Assembly (NCBI RefSeq): GCF_045310695.1
Contig: NZ_JBJIAA010000022.1
Coordinates: 18,317-82,316 of the forward strand
DNA length: 64,000 bases
Direction of reading: 5' to 3'
Source of the DNA: Clostridium_S neuense
GTDB lineage: Bacteria > Bacillota > Clostridia > Clostridiales > Clostridiaceae
Shown: one piece after another, positions 8,591-18,018 of the stretch
Position numbering within the stretch: position 1 is the first letter of the stretch
How the letters are laid out: the number at the start of each line of letters is the position of its first letter
Translations under genes and position numbers: made by a program
Notes under the pieces: model-generated
What the model was told of the DNA's origin: nothing
Database searches by the model: none
Seen by the model: the letters and a program-made list of their open reading frames with translations, nothing else

Positions 8591-8851
8591 AAAAATTCCT
8601 CCTTGAATAATTATAAAATCATAATAAAATTATAAAATTGCATCAATGCTTATGTTTTTGAACTCTAGAAACATTATAGGACAAATTAATCTCATGAGGT
8701 TGCCTATTAAAATTTGTTTTTTTGCCTAATCCTGCTTCATAAATAGAAACAGCTTCAATTTATATATTTTCTTAATCCTACCATGATATAATTAAAAATA
8801 TAAAAATCATATTCACATTTAAAAATCATACCGAGGAGGTACTCATTAAAC

Positions 8852-9811
8852 ATGGCCATAAATAATGAACACTTATCAGGCTCAACTCCATATAATACCA
8901 AGGATGAGCTTTCATTTGAAATAAATCGACTTACACATTTAATAGAAGATCTCACTCCTAAAGATGGTGGCTTTCCTCTTAATATCCCTGGTCTATATGT
9001 AGGGCGGTTTTCACATCCTAGTGCTAAGAATGTCAAAAGCCTTTACTTGCCATCTTTAGGCATAGCACTACAAGGTGTTACTCTCGTTACAATCGGAAAT
9101 GAAATATATCATAATGACGGAACACATATGCATATTGTTCCCATTGCTATGCCAATTACTCTTCAAACCATAGAAGCTAGTCCTTCAAGACCTTATCTTG
9201 GCATAAGAATGGAGCTTAATCCTGAAAGAATATCTTCTCTTATCCCCAAAGTGTACCCACACGGTTTACCTAAAGCACAAAAAATGAATGTTAACTATTT
9301 CACTGATATTGACATAAATATTGTAAGTGCTTTTTCAAGGCTTCTACAATTATTAAAGAGCCCGAAAGATACAAAACTTCTTGCTCCTTTCATAATTGAC
9401 GAAATTTTAATGCGCCTACTTTGCAGTCCCATCGGCGATCATATCGCTGAAATTGGTTTCTCAAATTCCGAATCACAACAGATTACAAAAGCAATTTCCT
9501 GGCTGAATGAGAATTTTGCAAAGCCAATAAAAATTGCAGCCCTTGCAAAGCTTTCAAACATGAGTACATCCGCATTTCACCGGCATTTTAAGTCACTTAC
9601 TAATATGAGCCCGCTGCAATACCAAAAATCCCTTCGGCTCCATGAAGCGAGACATTTAATGTTATCTCGCCAAATAGATGCAACTACCGCCTGCCATTTG
9701 GTAGGATATATCAGTGACTCTCAATTTAGTCGTGATTACTCAAACTTTTTTGGAAGTCCTCCAAAAAGAGACATTAAGAAAATGAGAATGCAGGCACAAA
9801 TACCGTTCTGA
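8852..9811 (+). CDS. AraC-family regulator with AraC_N domain (YqhC-like)
   Basis: A 319-residue activator-type regulator. The N-terminal AraC_N domain (residues ~25-190, LYVGRFSHPSAKNVKSLYLPSLGIALQG, PYLGIRMELNP) is typical of regulators beside aldehyde reductase or SDR genes, such as E. coli YqhC. The C-terminal helix-turn-helix pair is KIAALAKLSNMSTSAFHRHFK and ATTACHLVGYISDSQFSRDY. A GAGGAGG site precedes the ATG. It is divergent from the SDR gene; control of that gene, perhaps in response to reactive aldehydes, is inference. Confidence 0.87.
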   Translation: MAINNEHLSGSTPYNTKDELSFEINRLTHLIEDLTPKDGGFPLNIPGLYVGRFSHPSAKNVKSLYLPSLGIALQGVTLVTIGNEIYHNDGTHMHIVPIAMPITLQTIEASPSRPYLGIRMELNPERISSLIPKVYPHGLPKAQKMNVNYFTDIDINIVSAFSRLLQLLKSPKDTKLLAPFIIDEILMRLLCSPIGDHIAEIGFSNSESQQITKAISWLNENFAKPIKIAALAKLSNMSTSAFHRHFKSLTNMSPLQYQKSLRLHEARHLMLSRQIDATTACHLVGYISDSQFSRDYSNFFGSPPKRDIKKMRMQAQIPF

Positions 9812-9915
9812 CAACTCCATCTGTCATGGGTAAACATAAATAATATTTCTAGAAACCTAGAGAACTATGCTGTATAATTCGTAGTAAGCAGAAAAAAATT
9901 ACCTCTATGCATAAA

Positions 9916-11754
9916 TTACGCCGCCTCAAACTGATTGTTATATAGTTCTGCATAAAAGCCTTCTCTTGCAAGCAGTTCCTCATGGCTTCCACTTTCGATA
10001 ATATCGCCGTCCTTCATTACTAGAATAATATCTGCATTTTTTATTGTTGACAGACGATGAGCAATAACAAAGGAGGTTTTTCCAACGGTAAGTCTATCCA
10101 TAGCTGCTTGTACTATTCGTTCCATACGTGTATCCACCGAACTTGTAGCCTCATCTAGTATTAATAATGGAGCATTTTGTATCATTGCCCTTGCTATAGT
10201 AATGAGCTGTTTCTGCCCTTCTGAAAGACTTGTTTTATCATTAAGCATAGTATCGTAGCCATTTGGTAAAGTTTTGATAAAATGATGAAGCCCAACACTT
10301 TTACATGCTTTTATTACCTCTGCTTCTGTAACTCCCTGCTTGTTGTATATAATATTCTCCTTTATGGTTCCCTCAAAAATCCAGGTATCCTGTAATACCA
10401 TACTAAACTGCTCATGTACATTTTCTCTTGGCACCTTGTGAATAGGAACACCATCAATACATATTTCTCCTGAATTAAGTTCATAAAATCTCATAAGCAG
10501 ATTTACTATGGTGGTCTTTCCTGCTCCGGTCGGTCCAACGATTGCCACCTTCTGTCCTGCTTTTATATCAACTGAAAAATTATTAATAATTGTCTTATCC
10601 GGTGTATATCCAAATTTAACATTCTTGAATTCAACATTTCCTTTAACCTTAGCAAGCTTACTCTGCTTTTCTGACTCATTTTTCAATTCAGCTTCATCAA
10701 GAAACTCAAAAACACGTTCACTTGCTGCTGCAGTTCTTTGCAAAGTTGTCATTGCCATTGCCATTTGTGACAGTGGTTGTGTAAATAATTTAGCATACAT
10801 CATAAATGCTACAATGACACCGAAGGTAATTTTTCCATCCATAGCTAGTGCTGCACCAACTCCACAGACTGCTGCATAGCTGAAGTTTCCCATAAAGCTC
10901 ATGAGAGGCATCATTAATCCAGATAAGAATTGAGATTTCCACGCACTTCCATACAAATTTGTGTTGTACTTTTCGAAGATTTCTTTAGCTTCACTGCTTC
11001 CATTATAGACCTTAACAACATTATGTCCTGTATAAACCTCTTCAATATGACCGTTGATACGGCCCAAGGCTTCCTGCTGTTCCATAAAGTATTTTTGTGA
11101 ACCTTTCATGATGATTTGCATAAAAACAATTCCAAAAGCACTTGCTCCTACAGCAGTCAATGCCAGAATCCAGTTGCTATAGACCATCAAAACAAGAGAA
11201 CCTATCAGCATTGTAACTGAAGTAATAAGTGTACCAATACTTTGATTAAGTGATTCCCCAATTGCATCTACATCGTTTGTTACACGGCTCAAGACATCTC
11301 CAATACTAGTTGAATCAAAATATTTAAGCGGCAGACGATTAATTTTTTGCGAAATATCCGTTCGCATCTTCTTGGAAATAACCTGGGTTACCTTTGCCAT
11401 GATCATATTCTGTAAATAATTCAAAAGCATTGAAATACCATAAAGCACTGCCAGTGTCCATGCAATTTTAGAAATCACATTCATATTAATACTTCCAATC
11501 ACCTGATTTCCTTTTATCATTGCTGGAAGACCCTTCATAATTTCATTGGTTAAATCTTTTAATTTATCCGGTCCGATAATCTGCAGCACCGTTCCAGCCG
11601 TAGCAGCAATCCATGCAATCAATATTGCTGGTATATATTTTTTACAGTACCCTGCCAGTTTACCCATAGTCTCCATAAAACTTTTCGGTTTTTTTACTCT
11701 TCTGTCCATAGTCCCTCTTTTACTTGAACTATCCTTAAAATTTTGTTCACTCAT
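9916..11754 (-). CDS. ABC exporter half-transporter, canonical NBD
   Basis: A 612-residue type IV ABC exporter subunit: six transmembrane helices (about 40-340) fused to a nucleotide-binding domain. Walker A is GPTGAGKTT (407-415), the signature is LSEGQ (degenerate), Walker B with catalytic Glu is LLILDEATSSVD, and the switch His is in FVIAHRLSTI. It overlaps the upstream partner by four bases (ATGA) and so is translationally coupled. The two subunits' motifs are complementary, as in LmrCD/BmrCD-type heterodimeric multidrug exporters. The substrate is unknown. Confidence 0.92.
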   Translation of the reverse strand: MSEQNFKDSSSKRGTMDRRVKKPKSFMETMGKLAGYCKKYIPAILIAWIAATAGTVLQIIGPDKLKDLTNEIMKGLPAMIKGNQVIGSINMNVISKIAWTLAVLYGISMLLNYLQNMIMAKVTQVISKKMRTDISQKINRLPLKYFDSTSIGDVLSRVTNDVDAIGESLNQSIGTLITSVTMLIGSLVLMVYSNWILALTAVGASAFGIVFMQIIMKGSQKYFMEQQEALGRINGHIEEVYTGHNVVKVYNGSSEAKEIFEKYNTNLYGSAWKSQFLSGLMMPLMSFMGNFSYAAVCGVGAALAMDGKITFGVIVAFMMYAKLFTQPLSQMAMAMTTLQRTAAASERVFEFLDEAELKNESEKQSKLAKVKGNVEFKNVKFGYTPDKTIINNFSVDIKAGQKVAIVGPTGAGKTTIVNLLMRFYELNSGEICIDGVPIHKVPRENVHEQFSMVLQDTWIFEGTIKENIIYNKQGVTEAEVIKACKSVGLHHFIKTLPNGYDTMLNDKTSLSEGQKQLITIARAMIQNAPLLILDEATSSVDTRMERIVQAAMDRLTVGKTSFVIAHRLSTIKNADIILVMKDGDIIESGSHEELLAREGFYAELYNNQFEAA

Positions 11755-13511
11755 GATATCAATTCCTCCTCGCTTAATTGTGACATGGCTATTTCTTTAT
11801 AAACCTCACAGGTATTTAAAAGCTCTTTGTGTGTGCCCTTACCAACTATTTTACCTTCATCCAGAACAATAATCTTATCCGCATCCATAATAGTGCCGAT
11901 TCTCTGGGCAACAATAAGGTTAGTTACTCCTGATGTTTCCTTTTTCAACGTTGACCTTAATACTCGGTCAGTCTTATAATCCAGTGCCGAAAAACTGTCA
12001 TCAAAAATATAAATTTCTGGTTTACGACAAACTGCCCGTGCTATGGCTAAACGCTGTTTCTGACCGCCTGACACATTTGTTCCTCCCTGGGAAATGTCTG
12101 CTTCATATTGATTTTCCATTTTTTCTACAAACTCGCTTCCCTGTGCAATTCTCACCGCGGACCTTATTTCCTCATCTACTGGCTTTTTCTTTCCGTTGTC
12201 ACCGTAACCTACATTACTACTTACCGTTCCTCGAAACATTACTACTTTCTGTGGAACATACCCAATTTTATTATGCAGAGTTTCCTGCGTATATTCCTTC
12301 ACACTTACACCATCTACCAGAACATCACCTTCAGTCGCATCATAAAATCTTGGAATCAAGCTGATAAGTGTACTCTTACCACTACCCGTTGAGCCAATAA
12401 AAGCAACTGTTTCTCCCTTCTTTGCAGTAAAGCTTATATTTTCCAGAACATAATCAGAAGCTCCTGGGTACTTGAAACTAACATTTCGGAATTCAACCTG
12501 CCCTTCCATTTCCTTATTTCCTTCCTTTACACGTCCATCTATAATTGAAGGTTCTGTTTCCAGCACTTCATTTATGCGTTTTGCAGATACAGATGCTCTT
12601 GGCAGCATGATAAAAATCATTACAAGCATCAAGAAAGGCATAAATACCTGCATAGCATAAGAAGAAAACACCACCATGTTAGAAAATAGTTTCAAACGAT
12701 TCATAGCTTCTGCTCCGTTAATAAGATAAGCCCCAATCCAGTAAATAGCCAGGGACAATCCACTCATAAGGGTTGTCATCATCGGCATCATAACAGCCAT
12801 ACCTCGGCTGGTGTATAGCTGCGTAGCCATTAATTCTTCGTTTGCATTTTCAAACTTTTTTTCTTGATACTTTTCTGCATTATATGCTCTTACAACCCTA
12901 AGTCCTGTAAGATTTTCTCTTGTTACACGGTTGAGATTATCAGTAAGAACTTGCATTTTTTTAAACTTTGGCATGACGAAAATCATAATCATAACTATGA
13001 CAATAACCATAATTCCAAGAGTCACTCCAGTAGCAACCGTCCACTCGAACCCTTTTCCCTCAATTTTTGCAACTGCCCATACTCCTAGGATTGGTGCCTT
13101 GATTAGCGTCTGTAAGCCCATAGCAACAAGCATCTGCACTTGAGTAATATCATTCGTTGATCGAGTTATCAGGCTATCTGTTGAAAAACGGTTGATCTCT
13201 TCCATTGAAAAAGAATCTACCTTAGAAAACAAAAGGCTTCTAAGTGTCTTTGAAAAAGAAGCCGCAATTCTTTCAACAAAAAATCCTACCACTACAGCAG
13301 CTGCAAAACTTCCCAAGGCACAAAGCATCATCTTTCCACCGGCTAACAATATGTCTGACATCTCACTTCCTGGTGTTTGCAAAAACTTTGTAATATCAGA
13401 CATATAATCTGGAAGTTTTAAATCTAGCCAGACCTGTACTACTATAAATACCAGACTGGCAAATGCTTGAATCCACTCTTTCATTCTCAGACGTTTTAAT
13501 AATTTAATCAT
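11751..13511 (-). CDS. ABC exporter half-transporter, degenerate NBD
   Basis: A 586-residue partner of the downstream half-transporter. It has six TM helices, then an NBD with Walker A GSTGSGKST (373-381) and an intact signature VSGGQKQR. Walker B is IYIFDDSFSALD, with Asp in place of the catalytic Glu, and the switch His is replaced by Gln (IVAQRIGTI). That is the pattern of the non-hydrolysing site in heterodimeric exporters: this degenerate site pairs with the partner's LSEGQ, while the partner's canonical site pairs with this subunit's VSGGQ. AAGGAGG precedes the ATG. Second gene of the marR-abc-abc unit. Confidence 0.92.
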   Translation of the reverse strand: MIKLLKRLRMKEWIQAFASLVFIVVQVWLDLKLPDYMSDITKFLQTPGSEMSDILLAGGKMMLCALGSFAAAVVVGFFVERIAASFSKTLRSLLFSKVDSFSMEEINRFSTDSLITRSTNDITQVQMLVAMGLQTLIKAPILGVWAVAKIEGKGFEWTVATGVTLGIMVIVIVMIMIFVMPKFKKMQVLTDNLNRVTRENLTGLRVVRAYNAEKYQEKKFENANEELMATQLYTSRGMAVMMPMMTTLMSGLSLAIYWIGAYLINGAEAMNRLKLFSNMVVFSSYAMQVFMPFLMLVMIFIMLPRASVSAKRINEVLETEPSIIDGRVKEGNKEMEGQVEFRNVSFKYPGASDYVLENISFTAKKGETVAFIGSTGSGKSTLISLIPRFYDATEGDVLVDGVSVKEYTQETLHNKIGYVPQKVVMFRGTVSSNVGYGDNGKKKPVDEEIRSAVRIAQGSEFVEKMENQYEADISQGGTNVSGGQKQRLAIARAVCRKPEIYIFDDSFSALDYKTDRVLRSTLKKETSGVTNLIVAQRIGTIMDADKIIVLDEGKIVGKGTHKELLNTCEVYKEIAMSQLSEEELIS

Positions 13512-13529
13512 GTTTTTTCCTCCTTTTAT

Positions 13530-13556
13530 TAACAGTGTTGTTTACTAATACTGTTA
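13530..13556. promoter_or_regulatory. MarR-type operator between marR and the ABC genes
   Basis: Inverted repeat TAACAGTGTT - 7 bases - AATACTGTTA (one mismatch over 10-bp arms), just upstream of the first ABC gene. The same arrangement with the same 7-base spacer occurs at 14058-14084 over the marR promoter, which supports both as binding sites for the MarR protein. Confidence 0.7.
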
Positions 13557-13572
13557 GCAATTTATGATAATG

Positions 13573-13599
13573 TATACAGTCACACAGCGTGACTGCATA
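13573..13599 (-). other. Stem-loop between marR and the ABC genes
   Basis: An 11-bp stem (TATGCAGTCAC / GTGACTGTATA on the minus strand, one mismatch, 5-base loop) directly after the marR stop codon, with no T-run. It may stabilise or attenuate the operon transcript; no function is proven. Confidence 0.5.
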
Positions 13600-14028
13600 C
13601 TATATAAAATCTTCTGGATTTCTATTAGCCAGCTTTTTCATAATCCGGATATACTCCTTTGCATCGTCTTCTCCGAGATACTTAAGCATATTGGTTACGA
13701 AATTCATCATCTTTTGATTCTGCTCGTGTACATGCTCTCTTCCGGCATCAGTTAAATCAATTAAAATTCTTCTTCGATCTTCAACATCAATTCTTCGTGA
13801 AATTAGCCCCTTCTTCTCCAAACTGTTAAGTGCTGCTGCAATTCTAGCTGAAGTTGCTCCCATAGCATTACTTATATCACTTGGAATCACATTTCCCTCA
13901 TGGCTTGAAATATAGGAGAGTACAAAATTTTCACCATGCAAGGAATCGTTAACCCTCTTCTGAGGATTTCTTCCGTGCATGTGATGCATTACCTCCATAA
14001 AATCATGTGCTAAACTTTCATAATCCAT
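13600..14028 (-). CDS. MarR-family repressor of the ABC exporter operon
   Basis: A 142-residue winged helix-turn-helix protein. The DNA-binding part is IPSDISNAMGATSARIAAALNSLEKKGLISRR with the wing DVEDRRRILIDLTDAGREH; flanking helices form the dimer interface. GAAGGTG precedes the ATG. It is first in an operon with the two exporter genes 88 bases downstream. Two matching inverted repeats (over its own -10 and before the ABC genes) imply autoregulation and drug-inducible control, the usual MarR scheme. The inducer is unknown. Confidence 0.9.
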   Translation of the reverse strand: MDYESLAHDFMEVMHHMHGRNPQKRVNDSLHGENFVLSYISSHEGNVIPSDISNAMGATSARIAAALNSLEKKGLISRRIDVEDRRRILIDLTDAGREHVHEQNQKMMNFVTNMLKYLGEDDAKEYIRIMKKLANRNPEDFI

Positions 14029-14057
14029 TTTTTCACCTTCTTGAGCCGAATATTATC

Positions 14058-14097
14058 TAACACTATTAAGTATATACACTGTTAGGTATTTTGTCAA
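14058..14097 (-). promoter_or_regulatory. marR promoter with overlapping operator
   Basis: Minus-strand promoter TTGACA (14092-14097), 17-base spacer, TATACT (14069-14074). The inverted repeat TAACACTATT - 7 - TACACTGTTA (14058-14084) covers the -10 box and has the same arms and spacing as the site at 13530-13556. Binding there would block RNA polymerase. Confidence 0.75.
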
Positions 14098-14189
14098 TAC
14101 TAATACATTATAATAATTATTTTGCCTAACAATCTTATATAGATGGCAACTTGGAATATTAAAATTACCACTGCCAAATTCATCCCAAT

Positions 14190-14427
14190 AAACTGGAATT
14201 TGAAGAAGAGTAGAGAATAAGGAGTAGAGAGTAGAGTGAATGTGAATTTGCCTTTCGCTTCTCTCAGGTAAATCTTAGAACTTAATAGTGTCAGCTCCGC
14301 TGAACACTATATTTTAAACGCCTTGGGCGCAATAAGTTTTAGATTTTTCGAAGCATAGCAGAGAAAAATCATCCTTCACTCTACTCTCTGCTCTCTACTC
14401 TCTACTCTTTCTTTCAAATTCCAGTTT
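14190..14427. mobile_element. MITE-like element with long terminal inverted repeats
   Basis: A 238-bp non-coding element in the gap 14029-14499. Its ends are imperfect inverted repeats of about 51-53 bases beginning AAACTGGAATTTGAA and continuing with GAGTAGAGAGTAGAG-type repeats. The interior contains further nested inverted segments (AAATCTTAGAACTTA against TAAGTTTTAGATTT, AGTGTCAGC/GCTGAACACT, CGCC/GGCG), so the transcript would fold into a branched structure. Related partial copies occur at about 5.33 kb and 63.81-63.88 kb. No transposase and no clear target duplication are seen. Confidence 0.6.
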
Positions 14428-14499
14428 GTAAGGATAATTTTGGATTATGCAATTTTGAAGTTTCATGTTATCTTTCTATAACACCATTAATCACTTGAA

Positions 14500-16491
14500 T
14501 CACTCCACCTTGAATCCATCAACCTTACTAACTAAATCCTCTACTGATTTATCCAATTGTGAAGCAACTCCAGAAACTTCTTCTATAGAAGATGCCATTT
14601 CCTCTGCTGATGCTGATATTTGTTCTGTTGAAGCTGATACTTCTTTGGAATCAGCTACTATATCTTCAACTTTATTTACCACCGTAGCCTTAACCTTAAT
14701 TGCCTTTTTTACAGAACTATAAGTTTCATCTACCATTGGTGTAATATCTTGAACCGATTTTAATATATCATCAAAGGATTCAATTGTTTTTCCAATAACC
14801 TTTGCCTGCTCACCAATTAGTTCATCCATCTCCTTTGAAGTATCAATAACTTCTGCGGTTTCTCCACTAACTAAATTTATTAAATTCATGATTTCTGCTG
14901 CTGATTTACTTGACTCTTCTGCTAATTTTCTAACTTCATCTGCTACAACTGCAAATCCTTTACCATGCTCCCCTGCCCTTGCTGCCTCTATAGCCGCATT
15001 TAAAGCCAAAAGATTAGTTTGCCCTGAGATTTCATTAATCGAATCTGTTATTTTCCCAATTTCGCCTACAGTATTCCCTAAACCATTAATCTTAGTTCTA
15101 ACCATAGAAAATGAATTTTTTACACTATCAATAGATACTGTCAACGATTCAACAAAATCCTTTCCAACTACCGCTTTTTCTTCTGCCGATTTACTGCTTG
15201 TATTAACCTCTGAAACTTTATAATATATATCATTCAAGTCATTATCAAATTCTTCCAATTCCTTTGTTATATCTAGAAGCTGACTAGTTTCATTTACCGC
15301 CCTACTAGCTATTTCTCCAATTGCTGTTGCCACTTCATTTACTGCTATGGACATTTCCTTTGAATTGTTTGTAAGATTACCTGATAAATCACTAACCTTT
15401 GAACTACTTTCTTTAACTCCAGATATGGTAAATCTCAACTTTTCCATTGTGTTATTTATTCTCTTTCCCATAAGAGCAACTTCATCATCACCCTTAATAT
15501 CTGTTTTAATTGTAAAATCACCAGTAGCTATAATTTCCATTGCTTTCACGACACCATTAATACCATCAGTAAATTTTTTTGAAATTGCTACTGCAAGCAC
15601 AATTGAAATAATTATAACTATTCCAACTATAATTATAAGTAAGTTAGTAACTGCTTTTGATGTTTTCATAAATTCAGATGTTGGTATAGTTGCTACATAT
15701 ATTAAGCTCATGGACTTGTCTTCATTGTATGCTGCCAATTTTTTAATATTGTTATATTCATATTCTGCAATTCCAGATTTTTTATTTAGAATTTCTTTTG
15801 AAACATCTATTTTGAGAAAACCTTTCTTAAATATTTCATTCTTATTAGGATGTATTACAGTTGTCCCATCCTCTTGTATAGCAAAAATATACCCCGATGA
15901 TCCAATCTTAATGTTAGTCACATATTTATTTGATAACTTTTCCAGATCCACAGCATATATGATATATCCAATTATTTGATTATCACTACTTAAAATAGGA
16001 ACGCATATTGCAAATATGGATTTTCCAGTACTGCTACTTTTTCTAATACTAGAAACCACCATTTCTTTTGTACTCTTAACCTTTGCTAAATAGTCTGGCA
16101 TTGGCGACTTATCCTTTTCAACCCCACTTTTTAAAGCATCAGTTAAACGTTTTTCATCACTACTAATAAAAACTATATTAGCAAAAACACCATATCTAGT
16201 TAATACTCCTGCATATTTGTCTGATACTTGCTGCTTCAATTCTGTTGAAGTATTATTACTAAAGTACTTTATTAAGGTTTCATCCTTTTGACTATCTAAG
16301 GCAAGATTTTTCAGCATTTCTATGTTCCCTTCCATAGATTTTTGCGACACTAATAATTCCTCATTTAACCTAGTGTGCGCATCACTTTTATTAGACCTTT
16401 GCACAATTGAATTAATTATAAATCCAGATACAATTAAAGGGATTATAGCAAAAACTGTAAATAAAATAATAAACTTATTTCTTAATTTCAT
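14500..16491 (-). CDS. Methyl-accepting chemotaxis protein
   Basis: A 663-residue chemoreceptor. TM1 is at residues ~5-28 and a long periplasm-side dCache-like sensor (about 30-275, with VFISSDEKRLTD and IGSSGYIFAIQEDGTTVIHP) follows. TM2 is NLLIIIVGIVIIISIVLAVAI, then HAMP and the signalling coiled coil with tip EISGQTNLLALNAAIEAARA and GKGFAVVADEVRKLAEES, the CheA/CheW contact region. The start at 16491 is eight bases after GGAGG; the in-frame ATG 15 bases upstream overlaps that site. It is single. The ligand is unknown, though dCache domains usually bind small organic molecules. Confidence 0.93.
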   Translation of the reverse strand: MKLRNKFIILFTVFAIIPLIVSGFIINSIVQRSNKSDAHTRLNEELLVSQKSMEGNIEMLKNLALDSQKDETLIKYFSNNTSTELKQQVSDKYAGVLTRYGVFANIVFISSDEKRLTDALKSGVEKDKSPMPDYLAKVKSTKEMVVSSIRKSSSTGKSIFAICVPILSSDNQIIGYIIYAVDLEKLSNKYVTNIKIGSSGYIFAIQEDGTTVIHPNKNEIFKKGFLKIDVSKEILNKKSGIAEYEYNNIKKLAAYNEDKSMSLIYVATIPTSEFMKTSKAVTNLLIIIVGIVIIISIVLAVAISKKFTDGINGVVKAMEIIATGDFTIKTDIKGDDEVALMGKRINNTMEKLRFTISGVKESSSKVSDLSGNLTNNSKEMSIAVNEVATAIGEIASRAVNETSQLLDITKELEEFDNDLNDIYYKVSEVNTSSKSAEEKAVVGKDFVESLTVSIDSVKNSFSMVRTKINGLGNTVGEIGKITDSINEISGQTNLLALNAAIEAARAGEHGKGFAVVADEVRKLAEESSKSAAEIMNLINLVSGETAEVIDTSKEMDELIGEQAKVIGKTIESFDDILKSVQDITPMVDETYSSVKKAIKVKATVVNKVEDIVADSKEVSASTEQISASAEEMASSIEEVSGVASQLDKSVEDLVSKVDGFKVE

Positions 16492-16783
16492 ACCTCTTTC
16501 CTCCATTCTAATTCATACAATTATATGTATTTCTTTATTATCGAAATATGCACTCAACTCTGAATGTTTTTCGACTTAATTCTTCATATTTTTAGCAAAA
16601 GTTTCACAAGTTTTAATTATTAAAATATTAAATATTGCAAAAAATCATATGTTAATATACAGGTATTATGAAATTATGAAATTTTATGTCGAAATAAGAG
16701 TTATACCAGAAATGAATAATAGTTCTTATTGAATATATATTTCACCTTTTAATCCTAATACAAAAATTAATTTTAACTAAATA

Positions 16784-16826
16784 GGCTATTCACCTCCCAG
16801 CTTCTATAAGTGGGAAATGAATAGCC
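16784..16826 (-). terminator. Terminator-like hairpin after the VCBS-repeat gene
   Basis: Strong stem GGCTATTCA / TGAATAGCC with an inner TCCCA/TGGGA pair, 40 bases past the stop of the 16867 gene. The T-run is weak. The remainder of 16492-16866 shows no gene. Confidence 0.55.
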
Positions 16827-16866
16827 CATATTATTATAATATTACTTTAGGAAAATGGATACGCTC

Positions 16867-17592
16867 CTATACTTGAACTCCAAAAATAGCTACATTCTGA
16901 TCATATAAATCAAACTTATTATCCTTCCATTTTAAGATATTCAAAAAATAACCCAAACCGTCAACATTAGATCTTCCAGCTATTTTTTGATAGGCCATTA
17001 GATCATATACTCCATCTAAATCATAATCCACAGGATAAAGGTTGCTTATTGGATCTACAAAACCGCTTATTGGCTGCTTTAAAACTCCATTTGCATCATA
17101 TGTTTCATTCAAATAATCTTTGTCCCTAAGGGATATATCTATAATGTATTTTTCTTTGTTTTTCATGCTTAAAGCTTCAACCTTGTAATTATTTTTGAAG
17201 GTAATATCATATTTATATTCCTCATTATATGCTTCAAAGTCAAAGATTAGCTTTGGTATATTGTTTACAAAGGAATAAATATAGTGAAAAGTATATCCAC
17301 TGCTGCCGCCGGAAAAAATGCTTATCTTAATATCCTTCACCTTGTCACCTGTAAAATCAGCCAAAAACAGCTTTGGATCGTAGCCTGCATTTGCTTTAAG
17401 AGGTATGCTTGTAAACCTTCTTGTAGCTCCATCTTGAATTACAAGCGTGATATTTTGTTCAAAAGGACTATCTTGCGTCTTTACAGCAGTCAAATACACA
17501 TTATCAGGTATTTTGTCGCCATTTACATCTCCACGCCCATAAGAAACAACTCTAGTATATAGAGTAGCTTGCCTGAAACAACAATTATACAT
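16867..17592 (-). CDS. VCBS/FG-GAP-repeat-like hypothetical protein
   Basis: A 241-residue protein with three calcium-loop-like repeats: GDVNGDKIPDNVYL near residue 20, LADFTGDKVKDIKI near 75, and PVDYDLDGVYDLMAY near 195. These have the DxDxDG spacing of FG-GAP/VCBS beta-propeller blades. No signal peptide is seen. The start at 17592 is taken because GGAG lies 5-6 bases upstream; a TTG 30 bases further up is less likely. Similar short proteins occur in Clostridium and Bacillus without assigned function. Confidence 0.65.
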   Translation of the reverse strand: MYNCCFRQATLYTRVVSYGRGDVNGDKIPDNVYLTAVKTQDSPFEQNITLVIQDGATRRFTSIPLKANAGYDPKLFLADFTGDKVKDIKISIFSGGSSGYTFHYIYSFVNNIPKLIFDFEAYNEEYKYDITFKNNYKVEALSMKNKEKYIIDISLRDKDYLNETYDANGVLKQPISGFVDPISNLYPVDYDLDGVYDLMAYQKIAGRSNVDGLGYFLNILKWKDNKFDLYDQNVAIFGVQV

Positions 17593-17692
17593 GATAACTC
17601 CATTTTTATTATTAGTTTTCAAAATATCTTATGAAGTAGTAGAGTAGTTTGCTACATTTTTTATTTAAAATGCATCCTAAACTCTATCAATA

Positions 17693-17949
17693 TTAATTAA
17701 TTTTAAATTTGCTTATTTCAATTCCTAATTGCCCTGCTAAAGCTTGAAGCTGGTTTGAACTTCCTATATTGCCCTTCATACATCTTCTAGATTCTCCTGT
17801 TTTAAAACCAGTCTTTTGATAATATTTAACTTTATCTTGCTTAACTGCACCTACATAAATTATTTTATTTTTATCAGAACGACTTACTGCAAGCCTAGTT
17901 CAATCATTTTTATATCTACTTCATCAACTACTCCTATGTCAACCTTTAT
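17693..17949 (-). pseudogene. Frameshifted, 5'-truncated gene remnant of unknown family
   Basis: On the minus strand a frame reading IGVVDEVDIKMIELGL ends at a stop, while a frame shifted by one base carries on with VSRSDKNKIIYVGAVKQ, KYYQKTGF and a natural stop at 17693. Together they read like one protein broken by a single-base change near 17890, with its start missing. The family is not recognised. It occupies most of the gap 17593-18018. Confidence 0.45.
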
Positions 17950-18018
17950 TTACTAATATTAGCGTACTAAATGCTAATTTCTAGTTTGATGAAACATATC
18001 AACTGGATTTTAGTGATT

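Noticed and set aside
11933..12392. Plus-strand frames opposite the ABC exporter
   Set aside because: No ribosome site and no protein-like composition; the minus-strand ABC gene is certain.
14190..14427. CRISPR-like array from the repeated GAGTAGAG motif
   Set aside because: The repeats are simple-sequence tracts forming the inverted ends, with no uniform repeat-spacer pattern. No CRISPR array or cas gene is present in the window.
15347..15979. A 210-codon plus-strand frame opposite the chemoreceptor gene
   Set aside because: Antisense shadow of a well-supported MCP; hydrophobic composition arises from the complementary codons.
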